Below are positions 11,559 through 20,946 of a DNA stretch of 64,000 nt, piece after piece; the stretch's first letter is position 1, and every line of letters starts with the position of its first letter. The notes under the pieces were generated by a model. That model was given only the letters and a program-made list of their open reading frames with translations. It was not told the origin of the DNA and ran no database searches. This stretch comes from Oxalicibacterium faecigallinarum (GTDB lineage Bacteria > Pseudomonadota > Gammaproteobacteria > Burkholderiales > Burkholderiaceae_D), in assembly GCF_014635705.1 (NCBI RefSeq), contig NZ_BMDI01000001.1:124001-188000 (forward strand), in the 5' to 3' direction. A program made the translations under genes and the position numbers.

Positions 11559-14135
11559 TTAGAAATCTTTATTCTTGAGACTTAATTTTTCTAAGAGCAT
11601 CGAGAGTGTCTGGATGTCTACCGGCTTAATCAGATGATGATTGAATCCTGCGGCCATTGAGGACTCGACGTCTGTATTCTGTCCATAGCCTGACATAGCG
11701 ATCAGGTAGGCGTTACTGGTTTCTTTCTGACTTCTCAGGCGTCTGGCAAGCTGGTAACCATCCATACCCGGCATACCAATATCGAGTATGAATACATCTG
11801 ATCGACTATCGGTAGACCGCGCCAAGGCGTTAAAGGGATTCGTGTCGACTTGTACTTCATGTCCAAGTTCCTCAAGCAGCATTGCGAGCATCTGCGCTGC
11901 ATCGCTATTGTCATCGACGACGGTTATCTTCAGAAATGTTTCTGTGGATCGATCAATCACAATGTCTTGCGCGTCGTTCGTGGATTGATCGGGTAGGTAA
12001 TGGCGAGGCAGCCTGATTGTAAACACGCTTCCTAGCCCGCTCCCTTCGCTGAAAACATGGACGCTCCCATTGTGGTGCTCCACAAGACTTTTCACCAAAG
12101 GGAGGCCCAAACCCAACCCACCCAGCTGACGATCTGGCGTTCTTTCACCTTGAGCAAAAAGATCAAAGATACGATCTTTCAAATGGGGAGGAATTCCTAT
12201 GCCGTCATCTTTGACATTAATGAGCAGATTGTCTGCATCCGCTTCTAACGTCAGTTTTATATGGCCATTGTTGTTGGTGTACTTCCCTGCGTTTACCAGA
12301 AGGTTGACGACGATTTGGATGAGACGCTTCTCGTCGCCGATCACGTAAAGTGACTCGGAATCAAGCTCCGCCAAGAACGCATGGTTTTTACTCTGCATAA
12401 GTGGTTGAGTTTGCTCCACGGACGCAGCAATTACTTTTTTGATGTCCACGACATCTTTGTTGAGCTTGATGATGCCTTTGGTGACTCTTGACACATCTAA
12501 CAGGTCATCAAGAAGCCCAGCCATGTGTTTAACTTGGCGCGTGATAATGTCAGACGTTTTTGTCACTTTCGCTGTATCAGGTGTAGACAAGCGCAGAAGG
12601 GATGCCGCAGAAGCAATGGGTGCCAAGGGATTGCGCAATTCATGAGCGAGCATTGCCAAAAACTCATCTTTTTGGCGACTATCTCTCTCCAGACGTGCCT
12701 CGACTTCCTTGTTCCGACTGATATCGATCGTAATCCCGTCAAAACGAATTGGGCGATCTTCGAGATCGTAGTAAGCACGGCCTTTTGCGCGAATCCAGCG
12801 TGTTCTGCCATCCGGGGAGATCGTCCGATACTCGGCGTCATATTCTGAATGGTGAAATACGGCTGCCTCGACTGCTATGCGGGTAGGTTCACGATCGTCT
12901 GGATGGATACGATCATAAAAGACTGAAATATCAATTTCCGATTCGTCATCCAGAAAGAAATGACGCTTGCAGGTGGCATTCCAATAAATCTTTCCTAGGG
13001 GAAGCGGACAATAGAACGTACCTAGCTCGGCTGAATCCACAGCAAGTTGCAGAAGTTCGCCTGCCTCGCTTGCGCGAGCTTCCGCTAACAACCTGGAATC
13101 ATTGGCGCGACTTAACTGCTCACCAGCATCACTTAAGGCAGTGTAGAGCTCGTTAACCTCGGTAATGTTTGATTTTTCAAAAGCTGGTTTGGTGCGATGT
13201 CCAAGTTGTCCGGCTGCTGTTTTTGCCAATTTAATTGCGCGGACAATGCGTCCACCAAAAACAAGAGCCAAGAGCGTGGCAAAGATGACGCCGACGCCCA
13301 TTCCCAACCCGGCGATCCTCGCCGCCTGATTAGAGGCAGCGTCAATTGCCTGTTTGGGTGCGGCGATACTGACTGTCCAGTTTGTGTTGGCAATACGTCT
13401 GAAGGAGTTGTAAGAGGCGACGCCTTCCAGTGTTTGGTGCGGGATCATTCCCTTTGTTTCGGTTCGAATGATTTCTTTCATTCGAGGCATGGTGGGTTTG
13501 CCTATGGTGCTATCTGTGTCCAGTGTTCTGGCAATAAATTTTCCCTGTCCATCCAGCAGGCCGGCGACCCAATCATTGGATATATCAGCAGTTTCAATGA
13601 GATCAATGAAATAGTTAGCGCTGAATACTGCCAATAACACATAGCGCTTACCGTTTTCTAGCGTGACGGGGGTTGCGAGTGTCGTAACCAATTTGTCGGT
13701 GCCTGGACCGTATACCACTTCCGATACGGCCGATTTCCCGTATGTCATCAGCTTTTGAATACGTTCTTTTGCCTGCGGCGGCGATACCAAAGGCGTGCCG
13801 TAAGCAAAGCGTGTATTGATAAGCTGCTGTCCCTCCATGTCCAGAAGAACAAACCATTTATTCGTTGAGTTATTGGCTAGTTTGGCTTGTTCATAAAGCG
13901 CCTGGAAATTTTCGCTGCGCAAATACCTAGACGAAGCAAGAATACGTAAGGTCGTATCTGCCCCTGATAACTCTCTTTCAACAAGCAAGGAGATCGTATG
14001 CACTTTCTCATCTAGCTGTTTGAATGTGGATTCCCGCTCTGCATCCTCCAGCATATTTAGTGCCGCAGCGTGAAACGCAATGACTGGTATCAGAATCGCA
14101 GCCGACATCAATACTAGATAAGTACGAAGACGCAT
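11559..14135 (-). CDS. Membrane hybrid histidine kinase (Cache-PAS-HisKA-HATPase-REC)
   Basis: An 858-residue sensor kinase. One transmembrane helix at about 7-28 precedes a periplasmic double-Cache-type region (about 30-270) and a second helix (about 272-296). The cytoplasmic part has a linker, a PAS domain (about 365-475), the phospho-acceptor segment LAHELRNPLAP (about 495-505), an ATPase domain with GIGIPP and GGLGLGLPLVKSL, and a C-terminal receiver whose acceptor is the Asp in ILDIGMPGMDGY (about 782). Base composition is visibly AT-richer than the neighbours and the gene sits next to a tRNA. It is divergent from a stand-alone receiver gene, a plausible phosphorelay partner. The signal is unknown. 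It resembles the kinase at 20947-23202 in the kinase core and receiver. Confidence 0.94.
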   Translation of the reverse strand: MRLRTYLVLMSAAILIPVIAFHAAALNMLEDAERESTFKQLDEKVHTISLLVERELSGADTTLRILASSRYLRSENFQALYEQAKLANNSTNKWFVLLDMEGQQLINTRFAYGTPLVSPPQAKERIQKLMTYGKSAVSEVVYGPGTDKLVTTLATPVTLENGKRYVLLAVFSANYFIDLIETADISNDWVAGLLDGQGKFIARTLDTDSTIGKPTMPRMKEIIRTETKGMIPHQTLEGVASYNSFRRIANTNWTVSIAAPKQAIDAASNQAARIAGLGMGVGVIFATLLALVFGGRIVRAIKLAKTAAGQLGHRTKPAFEKSNITEVNELYTALSDAGEQLSRANDSRLLAEARASEAGELLQLAVDSAELGTFYCPLPLGKIYWNATCKRHFFLDDESEIDISVFYDRIHPDDREPTRIAVEAAVFHHSEYDAEYRTISPDGRTRWIRAKGRAYYDLEDRPIRFDGITIDISRNKEVEARLERDSRQKDEFLAMLAHELRNPLAPIASAASLLRLSTPDTAKVTKTSDIITRQVKHMAGLLDDLLDVSRVTKGIIKLNKDVVDIKKVIAASVEQTQPLMQSKNHAFLAELDSESLYVIGDEKRLIQIVVNLLVNAGKYTNNNGHIKLTLEADADNLLINVKDDGIGIPPHLKDRIFDLFAQGERTPDRQLGGLGLGLPLVKSLVEHHNGSVHVFSEGSGLGSVFTIRLPRHYLPDQSTNDAQDIVIDRSTETFLKITVVDDNSDAAQMLAMLLEELGHEVQVDTNPFNALARSTDSRSDVFILDIGMPGMDGYQLARRLRSQKETSNAYLIAMSGYGQNTDVESSMAAGFNHHLIKPVDIQTLSMLLEKLSLKNKDF

Positions 14136-14420
14136 GTAAATTCAATAAGAAGAGGAGGAGGAGAGGTATTTATTTTTTTGATAATTATTTTAATCAACTA
14201 TGGGCTATTGGACGATGAGTTTTTGAATGCGTTCGAAAGATCTCGGCACTGCTGAACTAGAACAAAGCATGCTTTTCTAGGCGCGGCCCGCTGTTTCGTT
14301 GATAAGTAATAAAAGACATGCTGGTAACGTAATCAGGGAACAAAGCTTCGAAGATGCGTTCTCATACCACGATCCCAGTACATTAAGGCAGACAAAAAAC
14401 TATTAACTCACGAGGATTAA

Positions 14421-14783
14421 GTGAAGAAACGCATTCTTATTGCTGATGATGATGCTGACATCGCATATACACTTTCAGAAATACTGCACGATGCGGGATT
14501 TGAAACTGCGTTAGCCAGTTCAGCCAAAGACGCTTATAACATGCTTGCAGCGCAGCCTTTTGACCTGTTGCTGACGGATATCAACATGCCAGAATTGAAT
14601 GGTTTCGCGTTAAAGAAAATGATCAAGCAATGTGAGGCGCTCAATGGCATGCCCGTTATTTTCATGTCCGGCTATTCCCCTTACATTGAAAGAGCGCCAA
14701 GCGTCGTTCTCATAAAACCGTTTAACACAGATGACTTGCTGAGTGTGATTGAAATGACTCTGATGTCAGAAGCTGTGCATTGA
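14421..14783 (+). CDS. Single-domain response regulator (CheY-like receiver)
   Basis: 120 residues forming one receiver domain: acidic pocket D9-D10-D11, phospho-acceptor D53 in LLTDINMPELNG, S83 in FMSGYS and K99 in VLIKPF. There is no output domain, so it must act by protein interaction or as a phosphorelay intermediate. It starts with GTG preceded by GAGGAT. It is divergent from the membrane hybrid kinase across a 285-bp AT-rich gap and followed by a good terminator, so it forms its own transcript. Like the kinase it is AT-richer than the surroundings. Its partner is inferred only from position. Confidence 0.9.
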   Translation: MKKRILIADDDADIAYTLSEILHDAGFETALASSAKDAYNMLAAQPFDLLLTDINMPELNGFALKKMIKQCEALNGMPVIFMSGYSPYIERAPSVVLIKPFNTDDLLSVIEMTLMSEAVH

Positions 14784-14820
14784 ATATCGATGCAGGTAAC
14801 TTCCGCTCACCGTGGATATC

Positions 14821-14852
14821 AAAAAGGCCCCAGAAATGGGGCCTTTTTGTTC
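14821..14852 (+). terminator. Terminator after the receiver gene
   Basis: An 11-bp perfect stem (AAAAAGGCCCC / GGGGCCTTTTT) with a 6-nt loop and a T-rich tail, 38 bp after the stop codon. Confidence 0.85.
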
Positions 14853-15033
14853 TTCTCGATAGCAGTGATGAATGTTCAGTGGCTGGCATAAAGGATACTT
14901 TCAGGACGCGGAACCTTGGAGTAAGGTGTCGGGTGTTAGTGTCTTTTTGATTGACTGTGGCAAGCAGCTTGATACCCTGTTTGCTGGTGCATACCATTTC
15001 GGATAGATGGCCCATCGTTGAAAAAGGTGCAGG

Positions 15034-15639
15034 ATGAAAAAAAGCCTACTGCTCTTGTCCCTTGCATGTGCGGGTCTGACTGGTTGTCAGTCCAGTAGCA
15101 ACGACAGTACGACGTTTGTCAGCAAGGAGGGCGATATCCGTTTGCAGCGACCTGCGCGCGTGGTGCCGTCTGAGGATTTCAGTGGCAGAGCATTACTGCA
15201 ACGTGGCTGGCGTGTCATTTGGGACGGCAGTGATGCAGGGGATGGGCAAGGCGTCGTGCGCTTGACGCTGCCGGCGCGTGCCCCCGACGGCAGTGCGATT
15301 TCCGAAGTGCTTCAGATTGGCCGTAGCCAGCACCCTGATGTCGTTGCCAGTTGTCTGACTTACGGTCTGGTATCCGGTAGTGGCATGCGTTTGCCGGTCA
15401 CAACCATCAATCGTCGGGAATGGACGACTTATTCAAGCAGCGATGCGGGGATGAGTCAATCCATCAAGGCGACCAATTACCGTCTTGTAGTTGAAGATAC
15501 CTGCTACACGATGGATCGTATCTCTTATGCTGTGCGCGCGGCAAAAGCGACGGAAGATGCGCTGTCGGATGGCGAGGCCGCGAACCTGATGGATGCAGTC
15601 CTGGCTTCTGTCGAAATTCAGCCGATGACGACACGCTAA
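15034..15639 (+). CDS. Hypothetical lipoprotein
   Basis: 201 residues. MKKSLLLLSLACAGLTGC ends in a good lipobox with Cys18, so it is predicted to be a lipid-anchored periplasmic or outer-membrane protein; the residues after Cys are Q-S-S, not an inner-membrane Asp retention signal. The mature part has no family that I recognise. It is beta-rich in appearance, with two cysteines (SCLTYG and DTCYTMD) that could form a disulfide. The ATG has an AGGTGCAGG ribosome site. It converges on the acyltransferase gene across 50 bp with no clear terminator between them. Confidence 0.82.
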   Translation: MKKSLLLLSLACAGLTGCQSSSNDSTTFVSKEGDIRLQRPARVVPSEDFSGRALLQRGWRVIWDGSDAGDGQGVVRLTLPARAPDGSAISEVLQIGRSQHPDVVASCLTYGLVSGSGMRLPVTTINRREWTTYSSSDAGMSQSIKATNYRLVVEDTCYTMDRISYAVRAAKATEDALSDGEAANLMDAVLASVEIQPMTTR

Positions 15640-15689
15640 GATCGGGCTGCGTTCACGGTTCTACGCGTTCCAAACAACAGTTTTCACGG

Positions 15690-16847
15690 TTATGGTGTTT
15701 TTGCACCACCCAGTAAAAAGGCCGGCATCTTCAATTGCACCTTGCGCGAACGTTCACGCAAGGGGTGTTCAATAAAGCGGTACACCAGATGGCTGAGCAG
15801 CAGCAACAGCGCCAGAATCACGATATACGACAATAAAGCTTGCACGAAGCTCAGTTGCGGGACCATGCGACCTTCGATCAGAATTTCCGAACGCTTGAAG
15901 AAAAAGCGATGGACCTGATTGAAGCTCCACAGCAGGGCTGAATGGGACATGTAGATCGAATAAGAAATCGTTCCCAGCCATAGAAAAAATCGCAGACGTA
16001 GCATGCGGCGAATGGCACCATCATCCGAAAGCACAATCGCCAAGACCAGCACGGCTGTGAACAGATAGATCCACAAGTCGTGCTGCTTTGGCGTTTTCAT
16101 TTGCAGATAAAGCAGCAGTAGCACGACCGCAAGCGCAACGCTTTGGGATGGCAACTTGAACCTCACCCGTTCCGATGCCCATGCCGTGCAGCAGCCGATA
16201 AAAAAACCTGCAAGACACGACAGCAGATCGGCAAAACCATTCTTGGGGTCGGCCGCAAGAACGACGCAAGCCGCGATGCCGAGCGTGGCGAACACGACCA
16301 TCTTCATGCGGCCCATGTACAGCACAATCAGACTGAAAAGCAGATAGGTATAAAACTCCACGCTGATTGACCAGGCGGGGGCATTAAAGGTCAATGCATT
16401 GCCAGTTGGCCCAATCGCCTGAATCAGGAAGAGTTGCTGGACCAATGCCGTGAGATCGTTTTCGACAAATGGCGTGGTCTTGTTGCTCTTGATGCCGTAA
16501 TGCGTATAGGCAATGTATTTGGCAATCTCCATCCCCAGAAATACGAGCAAAAACAAGAGATGGACCGGGTAGAGTCGCGCAAACCGCAGAAACTGGAAGC
16601 GCGCCAGTTTGGCTGGCGAATCGATATTGTCGGCATACGCCTTGTAGATCACAAAACCGGACAGGACAAAGAACAGTTCGACCATCAGGTAACTGTTGCG
16701 AAACAGCGGCAGGTCAAACAGCGCTGCATTCCAGTTGGGTATGTGATAAATGACCACGAGCAGGGCGGCGATGCCACGAATGCTTTCCAATTCGTCGATG
16801 CGGTTTCGTTGTACGGCGGGCGTCACGCCGATGATTTGCTGTGCCAT
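15690..16847 (-). CDS. Acyltransferase-3 family membrane protein (OafA/YrhL-like)
   Basis: 385 residues with about ten hydrophobic helices. The N terminus carries the family signature ELESIRGIAALLVVIYH, with R and the catalytic His of the first helix, followed by FVLSGFVIYKAY. Family members transfer O-acetyl or other acyl groups from inside the cell onto polysaccharides, LPS O-antigen or Nod-type sugars. I chose ATG at 16847, which has AAGGA eight bases upstream. A TTG at 16865 is in frame, but that ribosome site would lie inside its coding sequence. There are no glycan-synthesis genes nearby, so the substrate cannot be guessed. It is monocistronic. Confidence 0.92.
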   Translation of the reverse strand: MAQQIIGVTPAVQRNRIDELESIRGIAALLVVIYHIPNWNAALFDLPLFRNSYLMVELFFVLSGFVIYKAYADNIDSPAKLARFQFLRFARLYPVHLLFLLVFLGMEIAKYIAYTHYGIKSNKTTPFVENDLTALVQQLFLIQAIGPTGNALTFNAPAWSISVEFYTYLLFSLIVLYMGRMKMVVFATLGIAACVVLAADPKNGFADLLSCLAGFFIGCCTAWASERVRFKLPSQSVALAVVLLLLYLQMKTPKQHDLWIYLFTAVLVLAIVLSDDGAIRRMLRLRFFLWLGTISYSIYMSHSALLWSFNQVHRFFFKRSEILIEGRMVPQLSFVQALLSYIVILALLLLLSHLVYRFIEHPLRERSRKVQLKMPAFLLGGAKTP

Positions 16848-17153
16848 CACACAATCCTTCAGCAAATTATTGTTAATTTATTAATTATATTTTTAATAAT
16901 ATAGTGAAATTGCGCGTATAGGTGTAACAAGCGCGCAAAAGGTGGCAAGCGCACAACGTGTATTGCCGGGATGAACAAAAGGAGGATTGACCACCGTCCT
17001 GAAACGGTGGCGCAAAAAAGAAAAGACCCGCATCTTATGGAGGCAGGTCTGGATCGGTTCACCCAAACCTATAGTGGAGAGTGGCAAACCGAAGGGAAGT
17101 ATAGCTCCCTAATGTGACAGTTTGATGACTGTTCTGATTTGTTCGCGAATTCT
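16848..17153. other. AT-rich intergenic region with a short hairpin
   Basis: The first 70 bp are very AT-rich and presumably hold the acyltransferase promoter. A short inverted repeat (CCACCGT / ACGGTGG) lies near 16990-17008; no T-run follows it in either direction. No gene is supported here. Confidence 0.45.
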
Positions 17154-18020
17154 TTAGAAACGCGCTTTCACGAACAGCGACGGGCCGCGGAAGCGAATGT
17201 TCAGTTCTGCATCCGAATTGGCGCTGCTACGTTCCAGTTTTACCCGGTGTACGCCATAGTCCGCCACGAGACCGATGTTTTTCCATGGGAACCATTCCAG
17301 GCCAACGTTTCCGTTGTAGATGTGGCCTTGCAGATTGCCGCCATTTTTCTTGACACCACCGGCTTCGAGATACATGCGCACGTTCGGGGTGAACGCATGG
17401 CGCCAGCCGAGTTCGATCAGCGGTGCCACCGCATCATCGGTGTAGCGATCCGAGCTGCTGCCGTCATAGGTGACGCCGCCTGCCGTGGCCGAGCCACTGA
17501 TGGTGCCGGTCAGATCTGCACGATAGTATGCGCCGCCCAGGCCAATGCCGAATACGCTGTTACCGCTGCCGAGCCACCATTTATAAGACAGTCGCGCCAT
17601 GTCGAGTTTGAACTTGGAGTCAAACGTGGCGCTGCCGGTGACAGGATTGCCGTCGATGACAGAACCTGCTCCAACGCTTTCGCTGTACGAACGATCGTAG
17701 CGGTAGTAGTCGAACGAGATGCCTTGGCTGTCAAACAGCAGAATGTCGGCACGCAGGCGAGGAATTGTCACGTCGCTGTTGGTGCGATCCGGAGTGTCAA
17801 TGCTGCCGTATGGGGTGATGACGCCGGCCTTGAAGGTTGGCTCTGCGCGGAATGCACCAGCCGAAATGCTGATGCGGTCGAGCGCAGGAGAAGGATCTGC
17901 AAAAGCGGGAATACTCGCCGACATGCAAAGGCCGAGGACCGATGCAACCTTGGTCAGCTTGCGCCCGTTGAAAGAAAATGTGCTCGGATTGCGTTGGCTA
18001 TCATCCAGGCTATTGCGCAT
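17154..18020 (-). CDS. Outer-membrane beta-barrel protein, unknown function
   Basis: 288 residues. A basic start and a hydrophobic core ending SIPAFA (about 36-41) make a Sec signal peptide. The mature protein alternates polar and aromatic residues in short strands (LDMARLSYKWWL, FGIGLGGAYYRADL, VGLEWFPWKNIGLVADYGVHRVKL) and ends in Phe (FVKARF), the usual outer-membrane insertion signal. That points to an 8-12 strand barrel, perhaps of the OmpW or surface-antigen type. A GGAG ribosome site precedes the ATG. It lies upstream of, and co-directional with, the acyltransferase gene, with a 306-bp gap. The ligand or role is unknown. Confidence 0.85.
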   Translation of the reverse strand: MRNSLDDSQRNPSTFSFNGRKLTKVASVLGLCMSASIPAFADPSPALDRISISAGAFRAEPTFKAGVITPYGSIDTPDRTNSDVTIPRLRADILLFDSQGISFDYYRYDRSYSESVGAGSVIDGNPVTGSATFDSKFKLDMARLSYKWWLGSGNSVFGIGLGGAYYRADLTGTISGSATAGGVTYDGSSSDRYTDDAVAPLIELGWRHAFTPNVRMYLEAGGVKKNGGNLQGHIYNGNVGLEWFPWKNIGLVADYGVHRVKLERSSANSDAELNIRFRGPSLFVKARF

Positions 18021-18258
18021 GACTGTCTCCAGAAAATGATTGATGTCGTTGTAAAGCGTGCGTACGATTCAAGGGAAATCGCTTGCGTTGTCGATGCATT
18101 TGCATTGATGTATCGAGACTAACGCAGACAATTGCACTCTCAATGTGCGTTTTCTTACATACGAAATTGGTTTGGCGGAAAGTGTTGCATGATTGATGCA
18201 GCGCCTGAAAGAATGGACGTGAATCCGAGCATGCGCATTCAGTCAGCTGACCGACTTC

Positions 18259-20670
18259 CTACTTTTCCTCTGCATGCTCATTACTGTTGGTGCCCAGTAG
18301 CATGGTGTTGATACGTTCCAGAGGAATGTCTGCTTCACGCAAGCGCCTGAGCACGTCAAACAGAAGATTGCTGCGGATGCCGTAAGTCAGTCGCGGCGAA
18401 GAGGCAAAGCCGGTGGCATTGAACACAAGATAGCCTTTGTCGATGCCATCCAGCTGGACGTTGGGAGCCGGCGTATCCAGAATGTCCGGATTGCTTGTAA
18501 ATGCATCCATGATCAGAGCGCGTGCATGTTCGGCATCAATATCGAACGGCAGAGGAAGCTTGATCTGCACCAGACCAAGCGGACTGGCATGCGTGACGTT
18601 GCGTACGGTCTTGGTGATAAATTCGGAGTTTGGCACGATCACCGTAGAACGATCACCCATCTGGATTTCCGTTGCGCGGACATTGATGCGTCGAATATCG
18701 CCTTCGACACCACCTAGCGACACCCAGTCACCGACCTTGACCGGTCTTTCCGCCAGCAGGATGAGTCCGGACACGAAATTTTGTACGACAGCTTGCAGGC
18801 CAAAGCCGATGCCGACCGATAGCGCACTGGCAACCCACGCAATGCGTTCCAGTCCAATGCCGGCAGCCGACATGGCCAGTGCTACGGCAATGATGCCGCC
18901 GGCGTAGCCAAACAAGGTTGATGCAGAAACCTGCATGCCGGTGTCGAGGCTGGTGGTTGGCAGATAACGCTTTTCCAGCCATTGCTTGAGCAGGCGCAGT
19001 CCGATGAAACCGAGGACTAATACCAGAACCGCTTGCGTGATGGCGCTTGGCTTGATCTGTACTTCGCCGATGGATAACCCGTCATTGAGTTGGCCGATAC
19101 GGTGAATCAATTCGTTTGGGCCTTCGCCGAAAGGCGCCAGCAGGAGCATGGTGGCAAGGAGCAGCACGATGGCACGGGCAGCCCCCGACAACAAAACCGC
19201 TGCCTGGTCGCGCGCCTGCGGGGTTGGCAATACCGTGTGCTTTGCGTCGGGATCCGGCGCAGTTGACGACAGCAGCATGCAGGTATCGTCGACCAGCACC
19301 ATCAGCAGGTACGTGCTGCATACAACCACTGCAATCCAGGCGATCTGTTTGATGACAAAGCTACCGAGCGCGACATAGCCAGTCAGCAAACTGATGGTAC
19401 TGATCGACAGTGCGACCCAGATCAGTACTGTCGTCATGCGCAGCCAGATCGGCGTGACATGCGCCTGGTCGGGTTCACTGTTTTTGATGTGACGCCACAT
19501 GCGTTCTGCACGCTGTATGCCAAGCGCCATCGTCGCACCCAGCATCAATGCCACAATGCAATTGATCGCAACCGCGGTCGTCAACCCGGCATTGATTGCG
19601 GTCGTGACCAGTTCGGCAATCCAGCAGAGCGCAACAACCAAGGCGAAGACCAGAGGAAACTTGCGCATGCGATGCGCCAGACGGTCATGTAATGGTAGTA
19701 GCCGCCATGACGGACGTCCGGGTGACAGCAATGCATAGCCGATACCAGCGATAAAGCCAGAAAAACAGATGATGCCGATCAGACTGCCGAGAAAGTTCAT
19801 GGCCTTTTCGGAGAGGCCATCGTCCCAGCGCAAGCCCATCTTGAGCAGTTCGGTGATCAGGAAGGGCGTGGCAACCGCCAGCAGGGTGAGAACCAGCGCA
19901 TACACGGAGCGTCGCAAACGTCCATGCGGCACGCGTGTTGAGGTAAAGGCCAGCAGTGCATTTCCGAGCTGAATGCGAGCCAGAGTGACGATGATGATAC
20001 CAACGGCAATCGCAAGCCATACCTGTGTCGAGGTGTTGCGTGCAGATTGGTTGATGCTGTCGAGCAGTGCTTGCACGCGTTGCAGATTCTGAGGCAGTTC
20101 GCTGACCAGTTGTGTCCAGAACGGTTTCGACAGGATCGATGTGGTGCGCTCTCCCAGCCGGGCCTGCAATTGCGTGCGGCGTACCGTAGACACTTGTTCG
20201 GAAGCCTGATCGGCTTCGACCGAGAGAAGGCGTGCCAGTTTGACCTGCGAGTCAAATGCGCTGCTGTCCTTTTCCAGTTGTTCACGTTGTGCGGCGACAT
20301 CCTTGGCTTCCTTGGTGTCTTGGCTGGGTTTGCCCAGTTCGGCCAGTCGCGCCTGCACGGCGATCAGTTGCGGGTCGATGTCGCGCGCTATCCGATCTGC
20401 TTCCGCACCGGCACCAAGCGCATCGGCTTTCATTTTCGATAGCGTTGCGTCATCCAGCGCTGCTTCGTTCTTTAGCGCCGTCTGAATCGATGTAATTTGC
20501 TGCCGCAAGCTATCCAGCTGCTGGTCGACACTGCCGGCAATATTGTCTTGCGTCCAGCCTGGATGTGCCGCACTGAAAAAAGCCAGCAAAGCAAACGAGA
20601 CAAATGTCAGCCAGCGTTTCAATGTATGGCCGAAAATGGATGTTTGGGAGAAGTAGGCAGAGGGATGCAT
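18259..20670 (-). CDS. Large MscS-family mechanosensitive channel with DUF3772-type periplasmic domain
   Basis: 803 residues. A signal-like N terminus (to about residue 42, ending HPGWTQ) leads into a helical periplasmic region (about 45-195) with coiled-coil character, LDSLRQQITSIQTAL and following, as in DUF3772 proteins. About ten transmembrane helices follow. The MscS core is at about 600-790, with the pore-lining and beta-domain signature GIGFGLQAVVQNFVSG, then RPVKVGDWVSLGGVEGDI and VPNSEFI. Such MscK/YjeP-like proteins open on membrane tension during osmotic down-shock. No strong ribosome site precedes the ATG. There is no operon partner. The family is clear, but the physiological gating signal is not. 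Confidence 0.93.
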   Translation of the reverse strand: MHPSAYFSQTSIFGHTLKRWLTFVSFALLAFFSAAHPGWTQDNIAGSVDQQLDSLRQQITSIQTALKNEAALDDATLSKMKADALGAGAEADRIARDIDPQLIAVQARLAELGKPSQDTKEAKDVAAQREQLEKDSSAFDSQVKLARLLSVEADQASEQVSTVRRTQLQARLGERTTSILSKPFWTQLVSELPQNLQRVQALLDSINQSARNTSTQVWLAIAVGIIIVTLARIQLGNALLAFTSTRVPHGRLRRSVYALVLTLLAVATPFLITELLKMGLRWDDGLSEKAMNFLGSLIGIICFSGFIAGIGYALLSPGRPSWRLLPLHDRLAHRMRKFPLVFALVVALCWIAELVTTAINAGLTTAVAINCIVALMLGATMALGIQRAERMWRHIKNSEPDQAHVTPIWLRMTTVLIWVALSISTISLLTGYVALGSFVIKQIAWIAVVVCSTYLLMVLVDDTCMLLSSTAPDPDAKHTVLPTPQARDQAAVLLSGAARAIVLLLATMLLLAPFGEGPNELIHRIGQLNDGLSIGEVQIKPSAITQAVLVLVLGFIGLRLLKQWLEKRYLPTTSLDTGMQVSASTLFGYAGGIIAVALAMSAAGIGLERIAWVASALSVGIGFGLQAVVQNFVSGLILLAERPVKVGDWVSLGGVEGDIRRINVRATEIQMGDRSTVIVPNSEFITKTVRNVTHASPLGLVQIKLPLPFDIDAEHARALIMDAFTSNPDILDTPAPNVQLDGIDKGYLVFNATGFASSPRLTYGIRSNLLFDVLRRLREADIPLERINTMLLGTNSNEHAEEK

Positions 20671-20946
20671 GGCGTGAAGGTTGATCAGTAGGCGCTGGCG
20701 TTAGCCACGTCGTGTCCGTTGTTTTTGTTGTTGACGGTGTTTTTCTTTTGATTTCGACTGTGCCGCCGGAACGAATGTTCCGGGAAAGGGAAATCCGTGT
20801 ATTGCATGCACGAACGTGTAAAAAATACAGAGTGCGAATGCCGTCTTCAAGCAGGTTTTACATTACGCAATGATTGTCTTGCGCAAACGTTTTTTCATTG
20901 TCAGTATCAACATATTCCCTAACCCTAATTATCGCGGCACAAGCAC

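Noticed and set aside
14722-15015. 97-codon minus-strand frame between the receiver and the lipoprotein gene
   Set aside because: It runs through the terminator hairpin of the receiver gene and encodes no recognisable protein.
16989-17008. Short inverted repeat CCACCGT/ACGGTGG as a terminator of the barrel gene
   Set aside because: No T-run follows in the right direction and it lies about 150 bp beyond the stop codon.
17139-18122. Long frame of 327 codons opposite the beta-barrel gene
   Set aside because: It is the complement of a gene with a signal peptide and barrel pattern; such long antisense frames arise from codon bias in GC-rich genes.
20766-20783. Short hairpin CCGGAAC/GTTCCGG upstream of the PAS hybrid kinase
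   Set aside because: A seven-base stem is too small to support a riboswitch or operator call by itself.
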